A stretch of DNA of 64,000 nt from Plazaster borealis (Eukaryota > Echinodermata > Asteroidea > Forcipulatida > Labidiasteridae), in contig CM037473.1 in assembly GCA_021014325.1 (NCBI GenBank), positions 11,115,501 through 11,179,500 of the forward strand. Direction: 5' to 3'. The notes below the pieces were generated by a model, which saw only the letters and a list, made by a program, of their open reading frames with translations, had not been told where the DNA came from and did not search any database. This document shows, piece after piece, positions 52,201 through 61,878 of this stretch (within the stretch, counting starts at the first letter, position 1; every line of letters begins with the position of its first letter). The translations under genes and the position numbers were made by a program.

Positions 52201-54776
52201 AAGAATAAAGTATTGAAGACTCTGACTCGGGGTCGCAGCAGTTGTTGACCAAAACAGCTTTCCTCGGACAAACAAAACCTGCAGATTACAAAAGAAAAAG
52301 AGCGTTAATTAGGTCAAATTTCATTAAAGCCTCTGAGCAGCGAGCTGGGCCCAATTTCATAAAGATGTTTAAGCATAAAATACTGCTTGACAAATTGATT
52401 TGCTTCGCAAAAATTGAGCGGGGCACCTATCACAACAATGCAAACTTAAAGTAATTTTGGCTGGTAACCTGTTTCTGCTAAGCAATACTTTTCTGCGCTT
52501 AGCAAGTTTTTGTGCTTACAGGCTTTAGGAAATTGGACCCAGATGTTTTCTGTCTACAAAACTGACCTTGGAAATTTGTTTCTCATAGCTGCTGCTTAAA
52601 GTTAGCAAAGCAAAATGAATGCCATGTAACTTGCAAAATAAATGTACAATTGTGATGCCAAATTTCATATATGTTTTTTATATGAAAATTACAGTTCTGC
52701 TTAAATAATTAATCATGGGGCGTAAAACTGTGGATGGGATGTAAAACTGTAGGTCCTGAGTGTTGTGTAATGCACCACCCAGGACACTTAAAAAAAGAGA
52801 CGAGGCTTGCCCAGGTGTTTCTTGAGTGACCGCATGAACATGTTTGGGTGTACAGTTTTTGGCATGCATTTAAACATTATATATTCCCTATTGATAAGGA
52901 ATTTGCATAATATATGAATAAATTGTAATAAATTAGTTACGGATAATAATGATAATAAAAATGTAGTCTTATACAGCGTACGTATCCACCAATAAGGTGC
53001 TCAAGGCGCTTAAACAAAGAGAGACACTTTTTTAAGACAGATTTTTGAAGATATTATGAATTAGGAAACTGATTCATGTAGCACCATATTTAGGTTTGCA
53101 AGGTGCTGCGGCGCACTCGGCAGCCGCTGCCAGAAACACCGGGGCAAACCCCTTCTCTTAACGATAAGTGTACTGGGTTGTTTTTTGTGTATTTAGACAA
53201 CACACGGGACTAACGGCTTTATGTCCCATCCGAAGGACGAAGCAATAATGGTTAAGTGTCTTGCTTAAGGACACAAGTGTCATGACCAGGACTCGAACCC
53301 ATACTCTGCTGACGAGAAACACCAGAGCTTGAGTCCAGTGAGCTTGACCGCTCGGCCACGACGCGCCATTGTTTCCAATCCTTTAAATAATTGTGTTTCC
53401 AGCACTAATCACTCACCTCTGTTGTCAACAACTAGGGTGTGCCCTTGTTTTGAGTTAAGGCAGGACGATGAGTTGTTTTTGTCAATAACCTCAACACGTG
53501 ACCTCAGTTGAAGCTGCAGGGTTGTGTGTGGGAGGTCTTCAAATCTGTCACTGATCACACCAATTGGATCGGCCTACATGTACAATTGAAGGCAAAGGTA
53601 TAATTATTTCAAACTAAATTGCAATAATTCTGGGCCCAATTTCATAGAGATGCATTAAGCAGAAAATATTGCTCAACAGATTTATGCTAAGCAAAAATAA
53701 GCGGAATACCGGTCACAGATTGTGTATGTGTGATGGGATTTAGGCTGGTAACCCTATTCTGCTAAGCAGAAATGTTTTGTGCTTAGCTACTTATTTTAGT
53801 CTTCGACAACGTTTTTCCGATTGTGGACTTAAAAACATCAATTTAGAGCAGAAAAAAATGACCGTGAGTACAATTTAAACGCCCGATGTTGTATCTTTGA
53901 GTTTGACATATCGAAAAGTCAGACAGTAGCTCTAGTCAAGTAAAGTATGCAATTTTAAAGCTTTTTGTTTTGTTTTGTTTGTCATTTAGGAATTTTTTTG
54001 TAGCCGGTTCTGGTGGAAAATCATAGTAAATCGCTGATACGCATCGTGAAGACAGACTTTGCCGGGGGCCGGGGCGCTAGTATGACTGCAGATCATCAGA
54101 CGTAAATTTTTGTTTAAGGAGTAGCGCCCCAGTTACTGGGTCTAGTGTTAAATCAGTTAACGTTTCATTCAAGTTTCACTGTCCAGTCATCATATTTAGA
54201 GAAAATCCCCCACTAAATAAAATACCGACCAATGTAAGAACCGATAACATGTGACGTCGCTCCTACGTCGTGAAAGCAGTACCACTGTAAATGGCGGACA
54301 ATCTCTCGCAACGCAAGACCAACACTACTAAGATTTCCACACACGATAAAGTGCAAGGGTTTTTTAAAAAGGTTAGTGAGATGATTTAAAAAAAACCATT
54401 TCCCCGTCATGCCCGTTATCCTACCGAAAACCCATGACACCAGGATACTACAAATACAATAGTTAATTACTAGTCTTTAACTATAATTATAGCACAGTTA
54501 TAATAATATAAATATACCAATAATCTGTATCCTTCCCACATGAAATGATAAGTTTCGAGCGATTCGTTTCGAGATGAATATTAAAATACAGGAGGTAGAG
54601 TACCTCAGGCCCATGTACAGATGTAATGTATGATGTACAAACCATCAAAAATACAAACATCTCTGTCGCGATAATTTGCCTACCTGATTAAATGTACTAT
54701 TTATGAAGTAACCCAACGAAAAAATGAATATCACCGCCAACACCCAACGTCGACGCAAAAATCTTGCCGGAAACAT
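49275..54776 (-). CDS. SPRING1: SPRING1 (C12orf49), SREBP pathway regulator, complete
   Basis: Five exons join in frame: 54776-54684 (ATG), 53573-53417, 52278-52124, 50855-50742, 49361-49275 (TAA), 201 residues. Splice sites are CAG|GTAGGC, TAG|GCC, GAG|GTGAGT, CAG|GTT, AAG|GTTAGT, CAG|GAG, GAG|GTATGT, TAG|AGC. Residues about 8-27 (RRRWVLAVIFIFSLGYFI) form a signal-anchor. The rest is luminal and cysteine-rich (NNCC, CSSC, NCCSIYEDCVSCC), then HYELCLTKCRTSSE and SVQHENTYRDPIAKYCYG, all characteristic of the family. SPRING is a Golgi membrane glycoprotein that promotes maturation of site-1 protease (MBTPS1) and supports SCAP/SREBP signalling. Length equals the vertebrate protein (about 205). 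Confidence 0.95.
50160..50640. repeat. tandem repeat, ~90-bp unit, about 5 copies
   Basis: Units start near 50210, 50298, 50392, 50481 and 50568 with GAACATTTCAAGGGGCAC, then GGCAATGACCAGGGGCAC, GGCAATTGCCTATGTGGCTT and CTGTGAAGTACACATGTATC. Intronic in SPRING1 (intron 4). The GGGGCACC word also occurs in the 13995 repeat family. Confidence 0.85.
51691..52070 (+). mobile_element. MITE, family A (TTAA target site)
   Basis: Ends TTAAAGGCATCGTACACGTT and AATGTGTACGATAGATACCTTTAA (last 20 considered). TTAA at both edges. It stops about 53 bases before the donor of SPRING1 exon 3, in intron 3. Confidence 0.87.
52345..52542. mobile_element. GGGCCCAATTTCATA-family palindromic MITE
   Basis: Opens CTGGGCCCAATTTCATAAAG and closes GAAATTGGACCCAG. 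Inner words GCTTCGCAAAAATTGAGC and GGCTGGTAACCTGTTTCTGC are shared with 53631. In SPRING1 intron 2. Confidence 0.8.
52940..53367 (-). mobile_element. tRNA-Leu-derived SINE, minus strand
   Basis: The minus-strand head GGCGCGTCGTGGCCGAGCGG ... ACTGGACTCAAGCTCTGGTG ... GGGTTCGAGTCCTGGTCATG precedes ACACTTGTGTCCTTAAGCAA. Its body differs from the 37900 copy and ends in a (TTA)n-like tail. In SPRING1 intron 2, same strand as the gene. Confidence 0.8.
53631..53792. mobile_element. GGGCCCAATTTCATA-family copy, right end decayed
   Basis: Opens TGGGCCCAATTTCATAGAGA and carries GGCTGGTAACCCTATTCTGC and GTGCTTAGC. The closing ATGAAATTGGGCC arm is missing. It ends in SPRING1 intron 1, close to exon 2. 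Confidence 0.65.
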
Positions 54777-55022
54777 GAGACTTCTTGACGAGTGACCGTG
54801 TGAAACAGAGAAAATTTCACGATCATTTTCGACATCAACCTAACATTTCCACAAGAGCATTATTCAGTGTCATGTCATTCATGAATTCAGTTTTGGATGA
54901 TGACGACATCACACTTGGATGATGTCATCATCAAACGCCAAATAGCCATTGAGGGCGGTATGTAAAATCAGCGGCCAATCCAAAAATTATACACACAATC
55001 ATGACAGCTACCTCTCCGCCGC

Positions 55023-55144
55023 AGCCTTTTTGAGATATGGCGGACACTATAAGAGTGCACTGGTTGGTTTGGATGTATACAGAAAAATTTACCCAAATCA
55101 AACAGTGTTATAGTAATGTGTCCGCCATATCTCAAAATGGCTTA
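55023..55144. mobile_element. palindromic MITE, TTTTGAGATATGGCGGACAC family, copy 1
   Basis: Left AGCCTTTTTGAGATATGGCG and right CGCCATATCTCAAAATGGCT arms flank GTGCACTGGTTGG and ACCCAAATCAAACAGTG. Sits about 250 bp upstream of the SPRING1 start codon. Confidence 0.85.
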
Positions 55145-55818
55145 TGGTAGTACACGTTTTGGCAACACGACTCAGCACGCACACTACTAAAATGGACTAT
55201 TTTCGCTCGCTCTGCGCTCACCCGGATAGCTGAGCACGCCAGATAGCTGAGACCGTGACACCGGCACTCGATGAGGAGCCAATGTTGGTTATTTGAAGTG
55301 GAAAGGTTAATATTAGGCTTTGTGTTAGTTGCCAACTGAGAACAAATTAATGTTGGCTTTATGGCTGCATTATCACATTGGTTTCATGTTAGCGATCAAT
55401 GTGGAGTCAACCTTGGTTTTTATTGGCATTTTGTTGGTTTCTGACGTAGGACCAACGTTGGCTTTAGGTCGGCATTATCACATTGGTTTTATGTCGGTAC
55501 GATCAATTTTGAGTCAACGTTGGTTATTAGACGGAAAGCAATATCGGCTTGTGTTAGTGACGTGGGACCAATAATTACTTTAGGTCGGCAACATCACCAT
55601 GGTTTAGCGTTGGCAATCTTTCAATGTTGAGACAATGTAAGTAGGCTTATTAATTGGGCAAACGTTAATAGTTGACCATCAAAATGGTGGTCGGCATTAT
55701 GACAGTTTGTAACATTAGTTTGGTTGGGTAACATCAGTAATGGCGATTTGAGGACAACTGACATTGAATCATTATTGGAGATTGATAGGCACAATTCGGC
55801 ATCTTCATCGATTGCCAT

Positions 55819-55934
55819 TAGCCTTTTTGAGATATGGTGGACACTATGGAGTGCACTGTGTGGTTTGGGTGTACAAATTTACCCAAACCAAGTAGTGTTA
55901 TAGTAATGTATCCACCATTATCTCAAAATGGCTT
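55819..55934. mobile_element. palindromic MITE, copy 2
   Basis: AGCCTTTTTGAGATATGGTG and CACCATTATCTCAAAATGGC arms, with the same interior words as copy 1 (GAGTGCACTGTGTGG, AGTGTTATAGTAATGT). Same orientation as copy 1. Confidence 0.85.
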
Positions 55935-57025
55935 ATGCATCTTTGGGACAACATGACAAAACAACGTTGATCACAGTCGTTGGTGTTGTTGCTGGGGTTT
56001 TTTGTTCAGTAATCCGACACTTAAGATTTGAAACGGAAAATGTTGGAGTTGTTAGTTGAAATGTTGCAGCAGTTACGTTGGTTTGAGGTCGGCAGTCTTG
56101 ATGTTACGTTATTACGTCGGCAAATGATGTTTAGGAAATTATGCTCCGAAAATGGCTTTGTGTTTATATTTGTTTTTTTTGCTCAATGTCGGCAACAATG
56201 TTTTACAAGAATCACACTAAAACAGTATGCAGCAGGGGCTATGACCAAATGTGGTTAAGTCTATCTGGGCATAAAATTGGACTGTCTTTACAAATAATAG
56301 TTTGCTTGTTAGTTATAGAACAAGTTTGATGGTCAGAATCATTGCTAACGTTGAAGTGAACAGTCAAATGCCAGCAATCCCGAAAATACACAAAGAAGTC
56401 ATTACTCAGTAATAGCATTAGACGGGCATGCTAATGATGAGACAACGTTGAGCCAACGTTGGGACAACGTTGGAAAAAGTGCAAATTTGTGGGCGTGACC
56501 TAGAAGTGTGTAATTTTCTTTGACAATATTAAAACAATTTGGTTGAGTTTAGGAATGTCCAAGGCAAGTTTTTGTACTTTTGTGTATATTTCGTCTGTAA
56601 GAAAATAATATGTACATCAAAAATACAAAGAAACATTTGTCATTCCAATAATATGTGAATTAAGAAGTAAACAGTTTTAATTAAAAAAAGGTGTACACCA
56701 TGACTGGAAAGTCTGTGGATCCTGGACTATATAAAATATATGTGTATGGGCCTGTATAGGTTGTAGTGAGTTATAATGTATTTAGTTATTAAATAATATA
56801 ACTGATAAGTAAAACTTAACATACACTAATCTTCACGCACAGGACGTTAACTGCATACGAAGAAAAATAGTCTCTAAATCATTGTTTTAGATTATTGGTA
56901 CGTTGGCCCAACGTTGGGGCAATGTTGGGCCAACATGTAGATTATTAGTGGGGCTAATGTTGGGCCAACGTAACGCGCCGATGAACATAAAAAAATTTCA
57001 TTGGGCTACGTTGGACAATGTTTCC

Positions 57026-57149
57026 ATAAGCCATTTTGAGATATGGCGGACACATTACTATAACACTGTTTGATTTGGGTAAATTTGTCTGTATACACCC
57101 AAATCCTACAGTGCACTCCTATAGTGTCCACCATATCTCAAAAAGGCTA
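57026..57149. mobile_element. palindromic MITE, copy 3, inverted
   Basis: ATAAGCCATTTTGAGATATG and CATATCTCAAAAAGGCTA ends. Orientation is opposite to copies 1 and 2, judged by the GTGCACTCC half being on the right. Confidence 0.85.
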
Positions 57150-57522
57150 ATTGAGCCAACGTTGGGCCAAATTTAACATTGGCCCAACGTAACTCCAATA
57201 AGCAAAAGTATGTTGGGCCAATGTTGACAGCCAACGTTGGCCCAATGAAAATGTTCTGTTGGCAGAATGTCAGGCTCAACGTTGGCTCTATGTTCGATTG
57301 CGTTGGCCCAATGTTGGTTCAATGTTTTAACATACATGGGCAAGATATTGGCCCAATGTTGAGCCAATTTTTAGATTGGGCCAACGTTGGGCCAACTTTT
57401 ACATTGGCCCAACATAAGACCGATGAGCAAGAGTACGTTGGGCCAATGTTGACAGCCAATGTTGGTCCAATGAAAATGTTACGTTGGCCCAATGTTGGTC
57501 CTACGTAGTGATGCTATCTGGG

Positions 57523-57760
57523 ACCGGTTTCCAAGAGTACCTCTTTTTAGATTAAGCATTCCCACCTCCATGGATTAAGCTAGGTAAGCATTGATTTATG
57601 GAAGAAATGAACTCTACGGTGCACATGAGAGAAGCACTGGTTTCCAAGAGTACCTCTCTTTAGATTAAGCCGGGTAAGCATTGATTTATGGAAGAGACGA
57701 ACTCTTCGGTGCATAGGAGAGAAGCACCGGTTTTCAAGAGTACCTCTTTTTAGAGCTTTA
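57523..57760. repeat. tandem direct repeat, 2-3 copies
   Basis: ACCGGTTTCCAAGAGTACCT recurs near 57523, 57635 and 57726 with AAGCATTGATTTATGGAAGA and GGTGCA(C/T)A(T/G)GAGAGAAGCAC between. Periods of about 112 and 91 bases. Confidence 0.8.
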
Positions 57761-59183
57761 GAGGACATATTGACGAGACGGATACTGTTGCATGCATCTG
57801 TGTCCATTTGATAAAGGTCGAGAGATCTCAGTATCCGGAATGCGACCGAGAAATCTGAATTTAGAACTGATCACGAATGGGTGGCACTCACAACGCACTT
57901 TTATGACAAACAAAATAAATTATTAGTCTACGTATGGGGACTGACAGACGAAGACAAAATTTCATGGTTGAGATCGAGATCAATATCACGACCCTCTGAC
58001 GCCCATAGCTAGAAATGGAAAGAAACGCTGAGCGCGATTATTTGTGTATTTGGCGATCGAAGATCGATGGCGATACCTTGATGAAAATCACGTGCTAGCA
58101 AAAAACAATAGTAGTAATAGGGGGCCTATTATCAAGGATGTATACAAAAATAGGCCCAGACGGGACTGCGTGGGATTAATAAGAAGTGGTTAGTATACAC
58201 AATAGACCTCATGCACATGATGTCATAACAGTAGGGCGCCCTCGCCTAGAGGTCAAAAGGAGGTTGTTCATTGGCCAATCATGTGCGCCGCGCGTACAAA
58301 TCTGTGCGTTTCGATTGTTCGTCATCGTTTTACCTCAAATAAAATTAGAGATGGCGGCATGGATGACGTCAATGCATAAGGTCTATTACAACTAACAACA
58401 AAGAGTAGGCCTACTAATTGGGAAAAGCAAATATGCATGCATAATCTAAATAAAAGTAAGACAATGTTGTTTGTTCGTATTTTTTATTGGAACTTGTAGG
58501 CCTACTCTGTCTCCTTCGTAATTAGATAGTTTTAAGAGATTCTGCAAAAAATACCCCATTTTGAATTAAATTGAATAGGCCTAAGCTGATACTGAAATGA
58601 TGCATTGAACAGCATTTGCTTTTAAAAGTCCAAAAGTAATATAATATTTGTCTGTTTGTCCCTTTTATCTTTGGAAGTTGTAAGCCTAGCATGTTATTTA
58701 ATATCATGTAGTTTTAGAAATTGTGATTTTTAAATTAGACTACATAAGATGAAATAAATTTAAATTATATACTGGAAACACATACAGCACGCAACCCGTA
58801 ACCATGTAGGAATCAATTCCTCTGTGCTTTACAAAGATCATTAGTATTTATACGAAAGTGACAGGCCTCCATCCCAGGGCAAATGCCTTCCTTTAATGTA
58901 GCCTTTTAAGTTCATTGTTTATTGTGTTTTGTTTTTTCGTTTGCTTTTTCCCCTTGCATTTTAAAAATAATTTTATGAAAGTATGTTGGTAGAATCATGG
59001 AGGAAGAATATGGTAAAATACACTGAAAACTAGGCTGGCTAACCAGCACATGGGGTGAAAAGACACGGGTACTTCACTTAGTGTATCACCACTGAGGGCG
59101 TTCTACTGCCTCCTTTTTTATTATTGCGTGCAAATAACAATGGGACTCTGGCAGCGCCGTTGACAGGATTTCATGCTGTTATG
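57761..59183. other. intergenic, no supported gene
   Basis: Includes a GCGCCGCGCGTACAAATCTG word (58287) related to the 25955 repeat family. Otherwise AT-rich with no splice-consistent coding. Confidence 0.4.
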
Positions 59184-59332
59184 TAGTCTTGGTGCAAGAC
59201 GTCCCTTTTCTGTATTTCCACATACGCCCCATTACAAATTTCCGCCAATAGAGGGCGCTATCACTCCATAGCTCTGATTTGTAATGGGGCGTATGTGGAA
59301 ATACAGAGCAGGGACGTCTTGCACCAAGACTA
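59184..59332. mobile_element. palindromic MITE, TAGTCTTGGTGCAAGACG ends
   Basis: Arms of about 57 bp are nearly perfect: TAGTCTTGGTGCAAGACGTC, TGTATTTCCACATACGCCCC and ATTACAAAT pair with the right half ending CAAGACTA. The central 40 bases (TCCGCCAATAGAGGGCGCTA) form the loop. Confidence 0.9.
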
Positions 59333-59499
59333 GCTGTCATGGGGTCGGTGGTACGGTGTGGCTGTCAAATACACATGTGTGTGTCGTTCAGTATGGTTTA
59401 GTTCAGGTTGTAATGCAATTAATGTTTCAAAATGAAACGGATCAAGTGTAAAAGAAAGTGGTGTTAAAAATAAACTTAGACGAAACGTGAGTGTGTAGG

Positions 59500-59686
59500 A
59501 GTTGCATCCAGAAAGAGAACCAACAACAACACACAACCAACGATAGATAGAGCAAGAACTGAAGGCCGGTGATTGTGTCTACGGACGGCTACGTCTGTAC
59601 AGTACACCGCCACCGGTGTTCACCGTTCACCATCAAGTGCTATTGGAGTATAGAGCCTAGCTCCTAGAGGACTAAGTTACAACCAA
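59500..59686 (+). promoter_or_regulatory. possible non-coding first exon of the downstream plus-strand gene
   Basis: A locally GC-richer stretch with CpGs (GGACGGCTACGTC, CACCGCCACCGG) ends in a strong donor, ACCAA|GTAAGTAA at 59687. The next coding exon-like sequence on this strand is at 63568. Linking the two is inference. Confidence 0.3.
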
Positions 59687-59811
59687 GTAAGTAATGCGAA
59701 AAAGGTGACAATGACACTCTTTTTGAGAGAAGATGCCTTGTTTTGTATAATATTACTAGACCTTCTCATCAGTCGGTTCCCATCATGGGTAGTTAAGTTT
59801 GGTACAACTGT

Positions 59812-59966
59812 TGGGCACAATCTTTGAAAATGACCATTTTTAAAATTCGCGCGGTCTGTCTTATTTGTGTAGACTTTAGTTTAAAATTGCGCAAGCGCAA
59901 ATTTAAAAGAAATAGGCTTGCGCGAATTGTAAAAATTGCCATTTTCAAAGAATTGTGCCCAATAAC
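59812..59966. mobile_element. inverted-repeat MITE, GGGCACAATCTTTGAAA family (short form)
   Basis: Arms TTGGGCACAATCTTTGAAAA ... TTTTTAAAATTCGCGC and GCGCGAATTGTAAAAATTGC ... TTCAAAGAATTGTGCCCAA. The 8519-9057 element has the same arms around a longer interior. A separate small hairpin (GCATAGAGCAAG / CTTGCTCTATGC) follows at about 59979-60010. Confidence 0.82.
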
Positions 59967-60095
59967 ACTACATCATGGAGCATAGAGCAAGAACGGTCCT
60001 TGCTCTATGCATGGATGGAGGTAGAATTAGAACTGAAAGAAACACATAAGAAACTGAAATATCCATGCTAACTCACAACCCTGCTCGGTTTACCT

Positions 60096-60482
60096 TTAAA
60101 GGCAGTGGACATTATTGGTAATTACTCAAAATATTTATTAGCATAAAACCTAACTTGGTAACAAGTATTGGGGAGAGGTTGATAGTATAAAACATTGTGA
60201 GAAACGGCTCCCTCTGAAGTGGAGTAGTTTTGGAGAAAGAAGTAATTTTCCACGAATTTGATTTCGAGACCTCAAAATTAGATGAGGTCTCGAAATCAAC
60301 TTGCATCTGAAAGCACAGAACTCCGTGTGACAAGGTTGTTTTTTTCTTTCATTGTTATCTCGCAACCTCGATGACCAATTGAGCTCAGGTTTTCACAGGC
60401 TTGTTATTTTATGCATATGTTGAGATACACCAAGTGAGAAGACTGGTCTTTGACAATTACCAATAGTGTCCACTGTCTTTAA
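60096..60482 (-). mobile_element. MITE, family A (TTAA target site)
   Basis: Ends TTAAAGGCAGTGGACATTAT and ATAGTGTCCACTGTCTTTAA, TTAA at both edges. Nearest relative is 4673-5041; both carry an inserted GAGGTCTCGAAATC hairpin absent from other family A copies, so they form a subfamily. Confidence 0.9.
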
Positions 60483-60509
60483 CTGCAAATGCAACAATCA
60501 GTGTTGAGC

Positions 60510-60605
60510 AGTAGGCCCTACTGTTTTGTTTGTTTGTTTGTTTTTTGTTTTTGTTTTTGGTTTTTTTTGGGTTTTTTGGGGGGTGGGGGGTTAGGGCTTG
60601 AGCTT
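60510..60605. repeat. T/G-rich low-complexity run
   Basis: GTTTGTTTGTTT then TTTTTGGTTTTTTTTGGG and GGGGGGTGGGGGG. The 73-codon frame over it is not a gene. Confidence 0.8.
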
Positions 60606-60666
60606 GTTTTGCTTGGGGGTGGAATTGTTATGTTTGTTGACAGGACTACCGGTAAACACTTCAGTC

Positions 60667-60830
60667 AGTGTCATGGCCGAGTGATCAAGTGCACTGGACT
60701 CAAGCTCTAGTAGTAGTGATCACCAGAGTGTGGGTTCGAGACCCGCTCTTGACACTTGTGCCCTGACTTACTTGACCATTATTGCTTCGTCCTTCAGATG
60801 AGACGTGAAGCGTAAGGCTATAGGTCCCAT
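60667..60830 (+). mobile_element. tRNA-Leu-derived SINE, partial
   Basis: Head GTGTCATGGCCGAGTGATCA ... GCACTGGACTCAAGCTCTAG ... GTGGGTTCGAGACCCGCTCT, then a decayed ACACTTGTGCCCTGACT body and TATTGCTTCGTCCTTCAGAT. The body resembles the 52940 copy more than the 37900 copy, so at least two SINE subfamilies are present. Confidence 0.78.
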
Positions 60831-61730
60831 TGTATGTGTACAAAAAGTATGTATGCATAATGAATGGGTCTCCCTAGTGTCTCTGGTGTGCAAGTAGACC
60901 TATAAACTCGGACGGGCATTTCTGCATTTTTTGTAAACCAAGTTTTCGTCAAACAAACAAGAGTTCAAATAAAAATGAGTTTCAGTAGGCTTACAATTTA
61001 TCTTAACTGGAACCAAAGTTAAATTTAACATTAGGCCTAATGACTAGCGACAATGTGTCATATTAAAAAAAAACCTGTAACCTTAGTTGGAATTTGTAAT
61101 GATTTAAACCTCCCAGTCCCATCATGATGGTACCATGTACATAACAAAAGCTGGAGTTCAGTAGCCAAAACTTGATAGCGTTGTTTTAAATTGTACATCA
61201 TGTATTGACTTTGGAATGTACTAGTACTGAATTAGTACATGTAGGCCCCACTAGTACTAGTTTAATAATAGTTAGTACTACTGTCTTGTCCTACTAGTAC
61301 CCCAACAATAAAAAAAATAAAAAATAGAGTTGCACAAAGTTAATTGGGAGATATTGCACCTGTACATATTTTTTGATTACGTTTAATAGGCCTACATTGG
61401 CTAATTTTTTAGAGTCACTCCCCTAGCACTGTTTCCAAGCCACAGAAAATTTAACAATAATGTTGATTCGAAGTTTAGAATTAGTGGCACTTGCATGACA
61501 CACCGAGCATACCCCTTAGTGTTTTTTAGCAACATCACCATTGGTGGTGTTAAAGCTTGAAAGTGAAACAACAAAAATGTTAACGAATAAACACAAATTT
61601 TAGTAACTTAGAATGGAGCAAACAATGAATTTTTAACATGGCTTTGGAGGATTCAAGAGAGGAAGCCTGACGGATGCGAAGAGGGAGATTGTTCTATAAT
61701 TTTGGTGCACTGACTGTGAATGCTCGCTGG
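60831..61730. other. intergenic, no supported gene
   Basis: Contains ACTAGTAC palindromic words (61217-61310) in several copies (CTAGTACTGAATTAGTAC, CTAGTACTAG). No gene or full repeat defined. Confidence 0.4.
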
Positions 61731-61878
61731 CAATAGACCGCGCAAGTCTCGCACGTATTCGCACATTTTTGGGACCACTTTGGTCCCAAGTACATTGCTT
61801 TAACACGTGAAGGAAACACATTCGCATGCTTTAACGGGCCCCAATGTTCGAATATGTGCGAGACTTGCACAGTTTATA
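61731..61878. mobile_element. MITE, CAATAGACYGNGCAAGTCTCG family, copy 2
   Basis: CAATAGACCGCGCAAGTCTC ... GGGACCACTTTGGTCCC ... GTGCGAGACTTGCACAGTTT. It has inserted into a diverged repeat (flanks GAGGGAGATTGTTCTATAAT and ACGTAAATTGCGAGAGCTGT look like parts of one older element). Confidence 0.82.

Larger units (their letters stand above)
55280..57510. repeat. field of degenerate CCAACGTTGG / TTGGCCCAACGTTGG words
   Basis: Palindromic words built on CCAACGTTGG, TTGGGCCAACGTTGG and CCAATGTTGGCC recur irregularly and become dense at 56900-57500. A near-duplicate block contains AATGTTGACAGCCAA(C/T)GTTG and ATGAAAATGTT (about 57205-57250 and 57430-57490). Open frames are repeat artefacts. Two copies of the palindromic MITE lie within it (55819, 57026) and a third just outside (55023). 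Confidence 0.8.
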
